From positions 1 through 54,420 of IMG/VR virus record IMGVR_UViG_3300030085_003649: a stretch of 54,420 nucleotides of DNA. One strand, written 5' to 3'. The notes under the pieces were generated by a model that was not told the DNA's origin, made no database searches, and saw nothing but the letters and a program-made list of their open reading frames with translations. Origin of the DNA: a virus. How positions within the stretch are numbered: the stretch's first letter is position 1; each line of letters begins with the position of its first letter. This document shows positions 48,758-54,420 of the stretch, piece by piece. A program made the position numbers and the translations under genes.

Positions 48758-48899
48758 TAGAAAATCCAAATTTTACCGTTACATGCCTACGAAAGGCTGC
48801 AATTGACCTATCAAAACCCACTTGAAATGTTGGTTTTGGTTCTGGTTTCCTCCTTCTTAATAAAAGTTCAACACCTTTATTTATTTCAAGATCAGACAA
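48732..48899 (-). CDS. Small basic protein, 55 aa, TTG start
   Basis: Fills the 178-nt gap between the glutaredoxin and membrane-protein genes. TTG at 48899 overlaps the glutaredoxin gene end and has GAGGGAG 7 nt upstream; TAG at 48734-48732. Sequence (M)SDLEINKGVELLLRRRKPEPK, then PTFQVGFDRSIAAFRRHVTVKFGFSIDIKRK. Basic, with two likely beta strands. The ribosome-binding site and complete filling of the gap support it. Confidence 0.65.
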   Translation of the reverse strand: MSDLEINKGVELLLRRRKPEPKPTFQVGFDRSIAAFRRHVTVKFGFSIDIKRKIQ

Positions 48900-49128
48900 G
48901 TTTTTTCTCCCTCAAAAACTTAATTGTTTCGGTGCAACCACCAATATTGCCGGTCTCACACACAACTTGTGGGAAGGTAGAACCGTTACCAAATTTTTGA
49001 TAGAACTCGGATCGGGTGTAGTCACGATCCAATTTGTAAATTACATGTTTGCACTCGGCGAGTTGCAAGACCTGTGCAATCTTGGTGCAGTAAGGACAAC
49101 CATCCTTAGAATAAACGATAAATGTCAT
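48892..49128 (-). CDS. Glutaredoxin, 78 aa
   Basis: The active site CPYC (11-14, DGCPYCTKI) is intact, followed by VIYKLDRDYTRSEFYQKFG, the TFPQVV cis-Pro loop and GGCTETIKFL. The length fits phage glutaredoxins (T4 NrdC is 87 aa). It could supply electrons to ribonucleotide reductase, typical in these phages. ATGA overlap with the upstream oxygenase. Confidence 0.92.
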   Translation of the reverse strand: MTFIVYSKDGCPYCTKIAQVLQLAECKHVIYKLDRDYTRSEFYQKFGNGSTFPQVVCETGNIGGCTETIKFLREKKLV

Positions 49129-49706
49129 ACAACGTAGATGAATGAAGTGGCAGCGTATTTGGGACTAGTGATAGGGATGTTTCCCTTGTGTTCGTACATA
49201 TAATTGCAGGGGAACATAAGAGATCGGCCTTTCTTTGGTTTTACCTTCACGTCCAGGAAGGGAAACTCAGTCTCTCCTCCAGATTCTACATCATTTAGAT
49301 ATAAAATCCAAGCGAAAATACGAGATCCGATTTCAGGTTCGCCCTGTGACAAAGAGTTGTCAACATGTTGTTTGAAGAATCCCACCCCTTGTTCATAGAC
49401 ACGAAGAGAATAATCTTTTGATTCTAATTGAACAGCATTTGGAAGTATGGGACACTTCTCAAAGTAATTGACCAGATCTTTGGAGATGAGTTCATACATC
49501 GTGGCATCAGGAGGACATCCACATGGTAGTTTTAGTTGTTTACACTTTTTCTGAGACGGATCTGGGACATTATCTCCATACTTTACAACCATATCATGTT
49601 GCATGTCCTCTGGATTATTGATAAACCATTTAACCAATTGATCACAGTCATCCGCAGTGGCAGACTCATCATTAATAATAATCAAATCTTGTAAATTGGT
49701 CATCAA
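49125..49706 (-). CDS. 2-oxoglutarate/Fe(II)-dependent oxygenase, 193 aa
   Basis: Metal triad H114-x-D116 (FFKQHVDNS) and H173 (YEHKGNIPITSPKY), with K183 for 2-oxoglutarate; FAWILYLNDVESGGETEFP is the conserved P4H core. Has a cysteine-rich stretch KKCKQLKLPCGCPPD (53-67). Overlaps the cupin gene by 4 nt, so it belongs to the sugar-module transcript or to the small-gene region. Closest in type to prolyl 4-hydroxylases. Substrate unknown. Confidence 0.85.
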   Translation of the reverse strand: MMTNLQDLIIINDESATADDCDQLVKWFINNPEDMQHDMVVKYGDNVPDPSQKKCKQLKLPCGCPPDATMYELISKDLVNYFEKCPILPNAVQLESKDYSLRVYEQGVGFFKQHVDNSLSQGEPEIGSRIFAWILYLNDVESGGETEFPFLDVKVKPKKGRSLMFPCNYMYEHKGNIPITSPKYAATSFIYVV

Positions 49707-50077
49707 TCTCCCGGAATAATTCTGTGGCTGTCTTCATCAAAGTGTTCTGTACTGAATTCAAATAATTCAGTGTCTTCTAAAGCATACATCCTATGTTTTA
49801 GTCTAGTTGGTACATGAAATTTATCACCCCTCTCTAAGATCAATGTCTTCGCCAACTCAATGTCATCGTCCCAACCATAATAAAGTTTGACAGCACCAGA
49901 TTGAATGAAGAATACTTCATCCTTCTGTCTATGGTAGTGCCATGAACACTGTTTCCCCTTTGCAATAAACAAAAGTTTACCACAGTATTTTTCAGAGTTG
50001 GCAATCCACTTCTCAAATCCCCATCCCTTTGGAACAAACTTGATTGGATCAGCTGCTCGTGGTGTCGAAGAAATCAT
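49703..50077 (-). CDS. Cupin-domain protein, 124 aa
   Basis: The cupin metal site is readable: CSWHYHRQKDEVFFIQSGAVKLYYG (H-x-H ... E, about 44-68) and RGDKFHVPTRLKHRMYAL (about 85-102, second cupin motif with H). Such small cupins beside sugar-nucleotide genes are often epimerases or mannose-6-phosphate isomerase-like proteins. The start overlaps the HAD phosphatase by 29 nt. Its role in the sugar module is inferred from context. Confidence 0.8.
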   Translation of the reverse strand: MISSTPRAADPIKFVPKGWGFEKWIANSEKYCGKLLFIAKGKQCSWHYHRQKDEVFFIQSGAVKLYYGWDDDIELAKTLILERGDKFHVPTRLKHRMYALEDTELFEFSTEHFDEDSHRIIPGD

Positions 50078-50390
50078 TGTCGTTGATACCTTTATCGTCG
50101 ATGTAATAATCTCCAGCAGGTTTTCCTAGAAACAATTGATGATACTTACATCCCCACAAACTTAATTGTATCTCAGTAAATTCATAGAATTCTTTCGTTG
50201 CCAGGTCAACAATATTATTATATCGACCCATCCCTCTGGCAGTGAGATATACGATGATATGTCCCTCATCGTATAGTTTATTTATTTTGTCAATCCTACT
50301 CTGGATTGGCATCGCTTGTTCGTATCGCATCTCCTCTGTTGGTCCGGGAGTGCAGATCGTTCCATCAATGTCAACAACGTACCTGGCCAA
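50049..50390 (-). CDS. HAD-superfamily phosphatase (paralogue of 2171-2527)
   Basis: 113 aa. Nucleophile motif VDIDGTIC (D6, D8), YDEGHIIVYLTARGMG and KPAGDYYIDDKGIN are nearly the same as in the paralogue at the other end of the window. It overlaps the kinase gene by 20 nt. Beside an HldE-type kinase and cytidylyltransferase, it may do the GmhB step (heptose bisphosphate phosphatase), although GmhB itself is larger; this is inference. Confidence 0.8.
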   Translation of the reverse strand: MARYVVDIDGTICTPGPTEEMRYEQAMPIQSRIDKINKLYDEGHIIVYLTARGMGRYNNIVDLATKEFYEFTEIQLSLWGCKYHQLFLGKPAGDYYIDDKGINDNDFFDTTSS

Positions 50391-51165
50391 TGTCCTCCTC
50401 CTTTAGTATGTAAGACCCCATGCGTTTCACAGACTGTGTAGCCAATTCAACACATGCAGGTATGGTTCGGTAAAAATCTTTTGTGTTGAGATAATAATAA
50501 CATAGACAGGCAAGAAAAACATCACCAGCTCCCGTCACGTCCCACACATCAACTGGAGGAGCACGGAATATTTTTTCTTTATAGATCGCACCTTTCTTTC
50601 CATGAGTGACAATCAATTCATTAGTGTCACTCCAATTCGCATTCTCCCATTCATATTGATTGATCTTCAGAATGGCATTTGGAAACACCGTCAGATCTTT
50701 TCTCTTACTATCAACAAAAATGGGACCATCAAATGTCTCACAAATATTTCTTATATTCTCTTCCGAAATTAAACCTTTATTATAATCAGAAATTACAATG
50801 GCATCATACTCTTTATCTAAAGTAATCTCTTTTGACTCTACAAAGTATCCAACATCTTGTCTAAGGATCTGTTGATTTGATTTGCTATCAATAAACCTTG
50901 TCTTGACTAATTCCTTTGCGTCATTGGTAATAAAATCACAGTCAATCCCAAAGGCTTTCAGATTCAAAAAAACATTATTAGCCATACCATGAATACATTC
51001 CTGATGAGTGTGTTGTAAAACAGGTACGGGAGCCTCTGGACTTATGCGATCACATGTTCCATACTCATATATGTCAGTGCATGTCTCACCGATAAGTAAG
51101 ACCTTGTATTGTTTTTGTGGTGGAGTAATCTCCGATTCTATCAAAAAACCGAACTTCTTTGGCAT
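50371..51165 (-). CDS. PfkB-family sugar kinase, HldE N-domain-like (heptose-7-phosphate kinase)
   Basis: 264 aa. CDRISPEAPVPVL (39-51) is a signature of the HldE/RfaE kinase, and WDVTGAGDVFLACLC (about 210-224) is the PfkB family signature with catalytic D. IHGMANNVFLNLKAFG and DAIVISDYNKGLIS also fit. Shorter than the usual 310-residue domain. The start overlaps the cytidylyltransferase gene by 80 nt. HldE normally fuses kinase and nucleotidyltransferase; here they are two genes. It would phosphorylate a heptose 7-phosphate in surface-glycan precursor synthesis. Confidence 0.8.
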   Translation of the reverse strand: MPKKFGFLIESEITPPQKQYKVLLIGETCTDIYEYGTCDRISPEAPVPVLQHTHQECIHGMANNVFLNLKAFGIDCDFITNDAKELVKTRFIDSKSNQQILRQDVGYFVESKEITLDKEYDAIVISDYNKGLISEENIRNICETFDGPIFVDSKRKDLTVFPNAILKINQYEWENANWSDTNELIVTHGKKGAIYKEKIFRAPPVDVWDVTGAGDVFLACLCYYYLNTKDFYRTIPACVELATQSVKRMGSYILKEEDIGQVRC

Positions 51166-51481
51166 ACTGAGAACCTACAACGTCTTTTCCTTTCCAATCA
51201 GATCCAACAACTAATATATCCGGTCTATACGAATCAATTAAAGATTCTAATTCATATCTAGTATCAAAGGTGTGAACGTTGTCCACGCCCCTGATAGATT
51301 TCATTTGGTAAACTCTATCTTCCAGGGGGTAAATTGGCCTCATCATACCCTTATCCTGAGAAACTTTTCTATCGGAGTCCAGAGCAACTACTAAAGTATC
51401 CCCAAGAGAGGAGGCATACCTCAGTAGTTCAAAGTGACCCCGATGAAGGACATCAAAACACCCATTTACGAAGACTATCAT
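51086..51481 (-). CDS. Cytidylyltransferase-like enzyme, HldE C-domain type
   Basis: 131 aa. NGCFDVLHRGHFELLRYASSLGD (6-28) holds the GxFDxxHxGH nucleotide-binding motif, and RVYQMKSIRGVDNV and DILVVGSDWKGKDVVG are characteristic of the RfaE/HldE nucleotidyltransferase. It ends TKTIQGLTYR, equivalent to the STTxII motif. It would activate heptose 1-phosphate with a nucleotide (ADP in bacterial HldE). ATGA overlap with the dehydratase gene. Confidence 0.85.
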   Translation of the reverse strand: MIVFVNGCFDVLHRGHFELLRYASSLGDTLVVALDSDRKVSQDKGMMRPIYPLEDRVYQMKSIRGVDNVHTFDTRYELESLIDSYRPDILVVGSDWKGKDVVGSQYAKEVRFFDRIGDYSTTKTIQGLTYR

Positions 51482-52458
51482 ACAGACATCTTATCGTACC
51501 AGTAACGGAGAAGATCCATGAGTGTCGTTTCGATGTCATACTCTTCTTTAAATCCAGTCATCTCCACAAGGTTAGTAGAGTCTCCATGCTGATAATGAAT
51601 TTCATGTGGTCTCCAGAATGGTTCATGAATTTTCTGTTCAACATTAGTCAGACCAGATAGTTCAATGAGTTTATCCGTGAAGAACTGCATCTTTCGTGGA
51701 GTATCTCCACAAATATTGAAGACGTGATTAGTCACATCCGGATTGATCATTGCCAGATAATATGCGCGAACTGTGTCACGGACATCCATCACTACACGGG
51801 TAGTCTGAAGGTTACCAATCTTCAGAACAGGATCTTGCAGACCCTTCATCATCCTAGCAATTTGATAGGCGTCTGAAGAGATAGAGAAAATTCTACCTCG
51901 TCGGGGACCAGTGTGGGAGAAGGCGCGAGTGATGAATCCTTTAATGAATCCATTGTGCATCCTCTCCTGAAGGTACAGATCGGTAGCGGCCTTGGACGCC
52001 CCGTAGGGGTTAGCGGGAAATATTGTATCTTCCCAATGAATCTTCCTACCGTCCTGGCCGACGTTGCCATAGACCTCTGACGTGGAACAGAACATAAGTT
52101 TGCAATCTGGTTGATGATCTTGAATCACCTGGATCAGATTTGCACTACCGATAACGTTCGTTTCCATCGTCCCGATAGGGTCAATGAAACTAGTTGGAGG
52201 ATGAGACTGTGCAGCGAGATGAAACACGCCGTCAAATTCATTCTCTTCAAACACTTTCCTAAGAGACCTGTAATTACAAAGGTCAGCATAGAAGAATGTA
52301 ATAGATTCATATACTTCGTCAGGAATCACATCACGAATATCACTCTCCATACCATTGGTACGACGAATCAATCCATATACTTCATGTCCTTCTTTATGAA
52401 GTAGGTTCGCGAGGTGAGGACCGGCAAAACCAGTGATGCCAGTGATTAGGAATTTCAT
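51478..52458 (-). CDS. gmd: NAD-dependent sugar-nucleotide dehydratase, GDP-mannose 4,6-dehydratase-like
   Basis: 326 aa. Rossmann motif TGITGFAGPHLANLL (GxxGxxG; 6-20), YGLIRRTN, catalytic STSEVYGN ... NPYGASKAATDLYLQ (Ser/Tyr-x-x-x-Lys) and GHNVRRG-type segment FSHTGPRRG. These fit the Gmd/Rmd branch of extended short-chain dehydrogenases, which convert GDP-mannose (or GDP-manno-heptose) to 4-keto-6-deoxy sugars. ATGA-coupled on both sides within the second sugar module. Substrate cannot be fixed from sequence alone. Confidence 0.88.
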   Translation of the reverse strand: MKFLITGITGFAGPHLANLLHKEGHEVYGLIRRTNGMESDIRDVIPDEVYESITFFYADLCNYRSLRKVFEENEFDGVFHLAAQSHPPTSFIDPIGTMETNVIGSANLIQVIQDHQPDCKLMFCSTSEVYGNVGQDGRKIHWEDTIFPANPYGASKAATDLYLQERMHNGFIKGFITRAFSHTGPRRGRIFSISSDAYQIARMMKGLQDPVLKIGNLQTTRVVMDVRDTVRAYYLAMINPDVTNHVFNICGDTPRKMQFFTDKLIELSGLTNVEQKIHEPFWRPHEIHYQHGDSTNLVEMTGFKEEYDIETTLMDLLRYWYDKMSV

Positions 52459-53192
52459 ATTACTTGGTAATCAATATTATCGAATAAGAAGAGGTTTCCT
52501 CTGTTTACATGATGATTATACCATGCAGAGTCCATGATACAAATACTATTCAAATGTGGTGCATATTTTTTGATAGCAGAAGATAGATGACTCGCTCCAC
52601 TACTCAATGCAACCATACCAAAAGAGGATGCGATCAAGTCACAGTATTCAAAGATGCTGCTGATCTCAATGATTTCATCAACATCAACTCCATACTGATT
52701 GAACTTGCTAGAATTTAAACTCTTTGCAAAAGTCACTCCAGTAAATTTATTGTCTGGATATGACTGCTTGATACTATTAAATTTATCATACAAAGATTTG
52801 TGGTCATAATCAATACTGATTGATGACAGATCTACCAAAAAATTGTTCCGAAATCCAGAAACCTTAAATGGTTCGTAGTAAATTTTTGGAAACTTATTTT
52901 TTGGTTCAAGTCCATGTAACTGTTCCCAATTAGAAATGCATGTTCCAGCTACGTTTGAGTATTCAATTGTAGGAAGATCCCCTGCATTCCATTCACCATC
53001 CTTTACTCCATGGACATAGGGATTGGCTCCCCACACCAAATCATAGATTTCTTGGTTACGAAAAGTAGCACCTCCCCATACATATGTTTTTCTTCCTTTC
53101 TGTTTATAAAACTCTTCTGGGAGAGTGGAGAATTGAAGACTGTCTCCAAGTCCCCCATGAAAAGATGCTATGAAAACATCCGAATCACTCAT
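52455..53192 (-). CDS. Glycosyltransferase-like protein (GT9-type), 245 aa
   Basis: The opening FIASFHGGLGDSLQFSTLPEEFYKQKG resembles the G-x-G-D-x-x-x-x-x-P start of ADP-heptose:LPS heptosyltransferases. ASSFGMVALSSGASHLSSAI near the C-terminus resembles the nucleotide-binding DSGxxHLA motif. Shorter than full GT9 proteins (about 320 aa). Position directly upstream of the sugar-nucleotide genes supports a transferase for the deoxy- or heptose product. Could instead be a polysaccharide-modifying protein of the same fold. Confidence 0.65.
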   Translation of the reverse strand: MSDSDVFIASFHGGLGDSLQFSTLPEEFYKQKGRKTYVWGGATFRNQEIYDLVWGANPYVHGVKDGEWNAGDLPTIEYSNVAGTCISNWEQLHGLEPKNKFPKIYYEPFKVSGFRNNFLVDLSSISIDYDHKSLYDKFNSIKQSYPDNKFTGVTFAKSLNSSKFNQYGVDVDEIIEISSIFEYCDLIASSFGMVALSSGASHLSSAIKKYAPHLNSICIMDSAWYNHHVNRGNLFLFDNIDYQVI

Positions 53193-53487
53193 GATGTGCT
53201 TTTAAATCTGGGTTTGGTTGAGATGGAACAGTGGGGTTGCGACCCCTATTTTTGATAACAATGAACGCATCCTTATTATATTTACGGGTTCCTTTAATTG
53301 GCGCCCACTTGGTTCCAGCACCATCAATCTCATAGACAGATGTGCCACCAATCTCTACGGCAACATCGTCACCATAATCCCATCCCAAAGCCTCCAATGC
53401 TAGGGCAAGTTGTCCCAACATTCCACCGGGATACATTACTCGATCTTCCATAACGTTTTCTTCTGGGTCAAGTGAACCATGCATCAT
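53185..53487 (-). CDS. Conserved hypothetical cyanophage protein, 100 aa
   Basis: Starts at ATG 53487 (MMHGSLDPEENVMEDRVMYPGG) with AAGAGA nearby. Contains LGQLALALEALGWDYGDDVAVEIGGTSVYEIDGAG and a basic segment KNRGRNPTVPSQPNPD. The start overlaps the stop of the 48-aa gene (ATGA) and its end overlaps the glycosyltransferase-like start. Function unknown. Confidence 0.7.
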   Translation of the reverse strand: MMHGSLDPEENVMEDRVMYPGGMLGQLALALEALGWDYGDDVAVEIGGTSVYEIDGAGTKWAPIKGTRKYNKDAFIVIKNRGRNPTVPSQPNPDLKAHHE

Positions 53488-53630
53488 TTTTTTCTCTTGA
53501 TAATTATGCGGTCGTTTTCGTAATCAGCCGAGAATTCTAGAGGTACATCTGGTTCCCAACACAACTCTTCATATAAAGCGTTGAGGGTTGCCATGTCCTC
53601 CCATAAATCCGTTGGTTCTTCTTCAAACAT
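53484..53630 (-). CDS. Small conserved hypothetical protein, 48 aa
   Basis: A frame reaches 53723, but the internal ATG at 53630 (MFEEEPTDLWEDMATLNALYEELCWEPD) lies just downstream of a strong sigma-70-like promoter, whereas the first 31 residues would span the promoter. Ends in a basic tail RIIIKRKK. Helical. ATGA overlap with the next gene. Function unknown. Confidence 0.7.
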   Translation of the reverse strand: MFEEEPTDLWEDMATLNALYEELCWEPDVPLEFSADYENDRIIIKRKK

Positions 53631-53654
53631 AAAAATAGGAGGATTGCTCCCCCT

Positions 53655-53683
53655 ATTGTATATGAAAAAGGTTGTGGTGTCAA
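53655..53683 (-). promoter_or_regulatory. Sigma-70-type promoter TTGACA-17-TACAAT
   Basis: Minus strand: TTGACA (53683-53678), exactly 17 nt, TACAAT (53660-53655). Only one mismatch to consensus. It would drive the 48-aa gene, the 100-aa gene and the second sugar module downstream. Confidence 0.75.
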
Positions 53684-53719
53684 TTTTGGCCGGGATTTTT
53701 TTTCCGACTTTTTTGAAAC

Positions 53720-53950
53720 TCAAACCCGATTTTGATCTGGGTCTTGGTTGTAAAGACCTTCCAGTTTCTCTCTGGATAGATCAACATACATCACTTCATC
53801 ACCAGGTGCTGGTGCTTCTGGGTGACGTGGTTTAGGGGGTTCGTCCATCATCTTATTGATGTCACGAATGTTAGACCACATCAAAGCAAAGGCTCCTCCC
53901 GCAATGAGAGAGAAACAGACACCCCATATGAAAGCGAGATAGTGATTCAC
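53720..53950 (-). CDS. Small membrane protein, 76 aa, GTG start
   Basis: GTG at 53950 overlaps the psbD stop. One transmembrane helix at about 5-25 ([21 protein letters not shown]), then a soluble tail with [30 protein letters not shown]. It follows psbD directly, so it is expressed with the photosystem gene. Function unknown; no photosystem family is recognised. Confidence 0.72.
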   Translation of the reverse strand: MNHYLAFIWGVCFSLIAGGAFALMWSNIRDINKMMDEPPKPRHPEAPAPGDEVMYVDLSREKLEGLYNQDPDQNRV

Positions 53951-54420
53951 AGTGCATTACCTCTAGGAAGAACTTCCTCAGGGAACACAAAGTTTTCATG
54001 TGGTTGATCGACTGGTGCCAACCATGCACGGAGACCTTCATTCAAGAGAATGTTCTTGGTATAGAAGGTTTCAAACTCAGGATCTTCTGCTGCTCTGATC
54101 TCCTGACTTATAAAATCATAAGCACGTAGATTAAGAGCAAGGCCAATAATCCCGATACTACTGGTCCAAAGACCCATAACAGGAACAAATAACATAAAGA
54201 AATGAAGCCACCTCTTGTTGCTAAAGGCGATACCGAATATCTGACTCCAGAATCGGTTTGCGGTGACCATTGAGTAGGTTTCTTCTTCTTGCGTCGAGTC
54301 GAATGCTTTGAACGTGTTTGCTTGTTCACCATCTTGATACAACGTGTTCTCTACTGTAACACCGTGGATCGCAGAAAGCAACGCACCACCTAAGATTCCT
54401 GCCACTCCCATCATATGGAA
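53947..54420 (-). CDS. psbD: Photosystem II D2 protein (partial, C-terminal 157 residues)
   Basis: The frame is open to the window edge; only the C-terminal part of about 352 residues is seen. It begins [14 protein letters not shown], where the His corresponds to the iron/quinone-site histidine of D2. [24 protein letters not shown] contains the second iron ligand. [20 protein letters not shown] and [12 protein letters not shown] are invariant D2 C-terminal segments. Phage-made D2 replaces the host reaction-centre protein during infection to keep light energy flowing. The 5' end lies outside the window. Confidence 0.97.
   Translation of the reverse strand, partial: FHMMGVAGILGGALLSAIHGVTVENTLYQDGEQANTFKAFDSTQEEETYSMVTANRFWSQIFGIAFSNKRWLHFFMLFVPVMGLWTSSIGIIGLALNLRAYDFISQEIRAAEDPEFETFYTKNILLNEGLRAWLAPVDQPHENFVFPEEVLPRGNAL

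Noticed and set aside
1-54420. tRNA genes, integrase, att sites or a replication origin
   Set aside because: No cloverleaf with CCA-like acceptor arm, no recombinase motif and no iteron cluster was seen by eye; a tRNA search program would be decisive.

Overview
The window is a contiguous piece of a T4-like cyanophage genome (contractile-tailed, Kyanoviridae-type cyanomyovirus). Three sets of genes support this: T4 core proteins (baseplate hub and wedge proteins, gp4, gp26, gp32, gp33, gp48, gp53, gp59); cyanobacteria-specific auxiliary genes (photosystem II D2 gene psbD cut by the right edge, transaldolase talC, thyX, phoH-like, a DUF1825 protein); and many small proteins of the type found throughout marine Synechococcus/Prochlorococcus phages. 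The host is therefore a marine picocyanobacterium, more likely Synechococcus, but the sequence does not prove which. I see no integrase, tRNA, rRNA, CRISPR array or insertion sequence.

Layout, left to right. Nearly everything is on the minus strand, so transcription runs right to left. (1) 1-5968: small phage genes, a sugar module (GmhA-like SIS protein, HAD phosphatase, KdsB-like CMP-sugar synthetase, an unknown 332-aa protein) and an SF2 helicase. (2) 6031-7374: a free-standing DUF262/HNH-like protein with its own candidate promoter, palindromes and a strong terminator. (3) 7477-21649: tail-fibre and adhesin module with two tail-fibre chaperone-like proteins, a collar-type fibre, repetitive beta-rich and glycine-rich proteins and a 1953-aa virion protein. 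(4) 21699-24193: an auxiliary metabolic cassette (two 2OG-Fe(II) oxygenases, talC, a glycine-zipper exported protein, a 58-aa protein) with its own sigma-70-type promoter. (5) 24267-37999: baseplate/hub/tape-measure module, including two large proteins that carry peptidoglycan hydrolase domains. (6) 38029-41149: the only plus-strand island (gp4, unknown, gp48, gp53). It begins at a palindromic divergent late promoter and ends at a bidirectional terminator. (7) 41221-45746: DNA replication/recombination and nucleotide genes (gp32, DUF1825, gp59, gp33, exonuclease, PhoH-like, ThyX). (8) 45733-49128: small-gene region with glutaredoxins. (9) 49125-53192: second sugar module (2OG oxygenase, cupin, HAD phosphatase, HldE-type kinase and cytidylyltransferase as separate genes, GDP-mannose 4,6-dehydratase-like enzyme, GT9-like protein). 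(10) 53185-54420: small genes and psbD.

Two promoter types can be read. T4-type late boxes (CTAAATA, TATAAATA, GATAAATA) lie before structural genes, talC and several small genes, and gp33, their coactivator, is encoded here. Sigma-70-like promoters (TTGACA or similar, 17-18 nt, TATAAT-like) lie before the auxiliary cassette, the small-gene region and the DUF262 cassette. Several genes shorter than 60 aa were read directly from the nucleotides. Most use tight start/stop overlaps, and some start at TTG or GTG. Family names rest on motif recognition without database searches.
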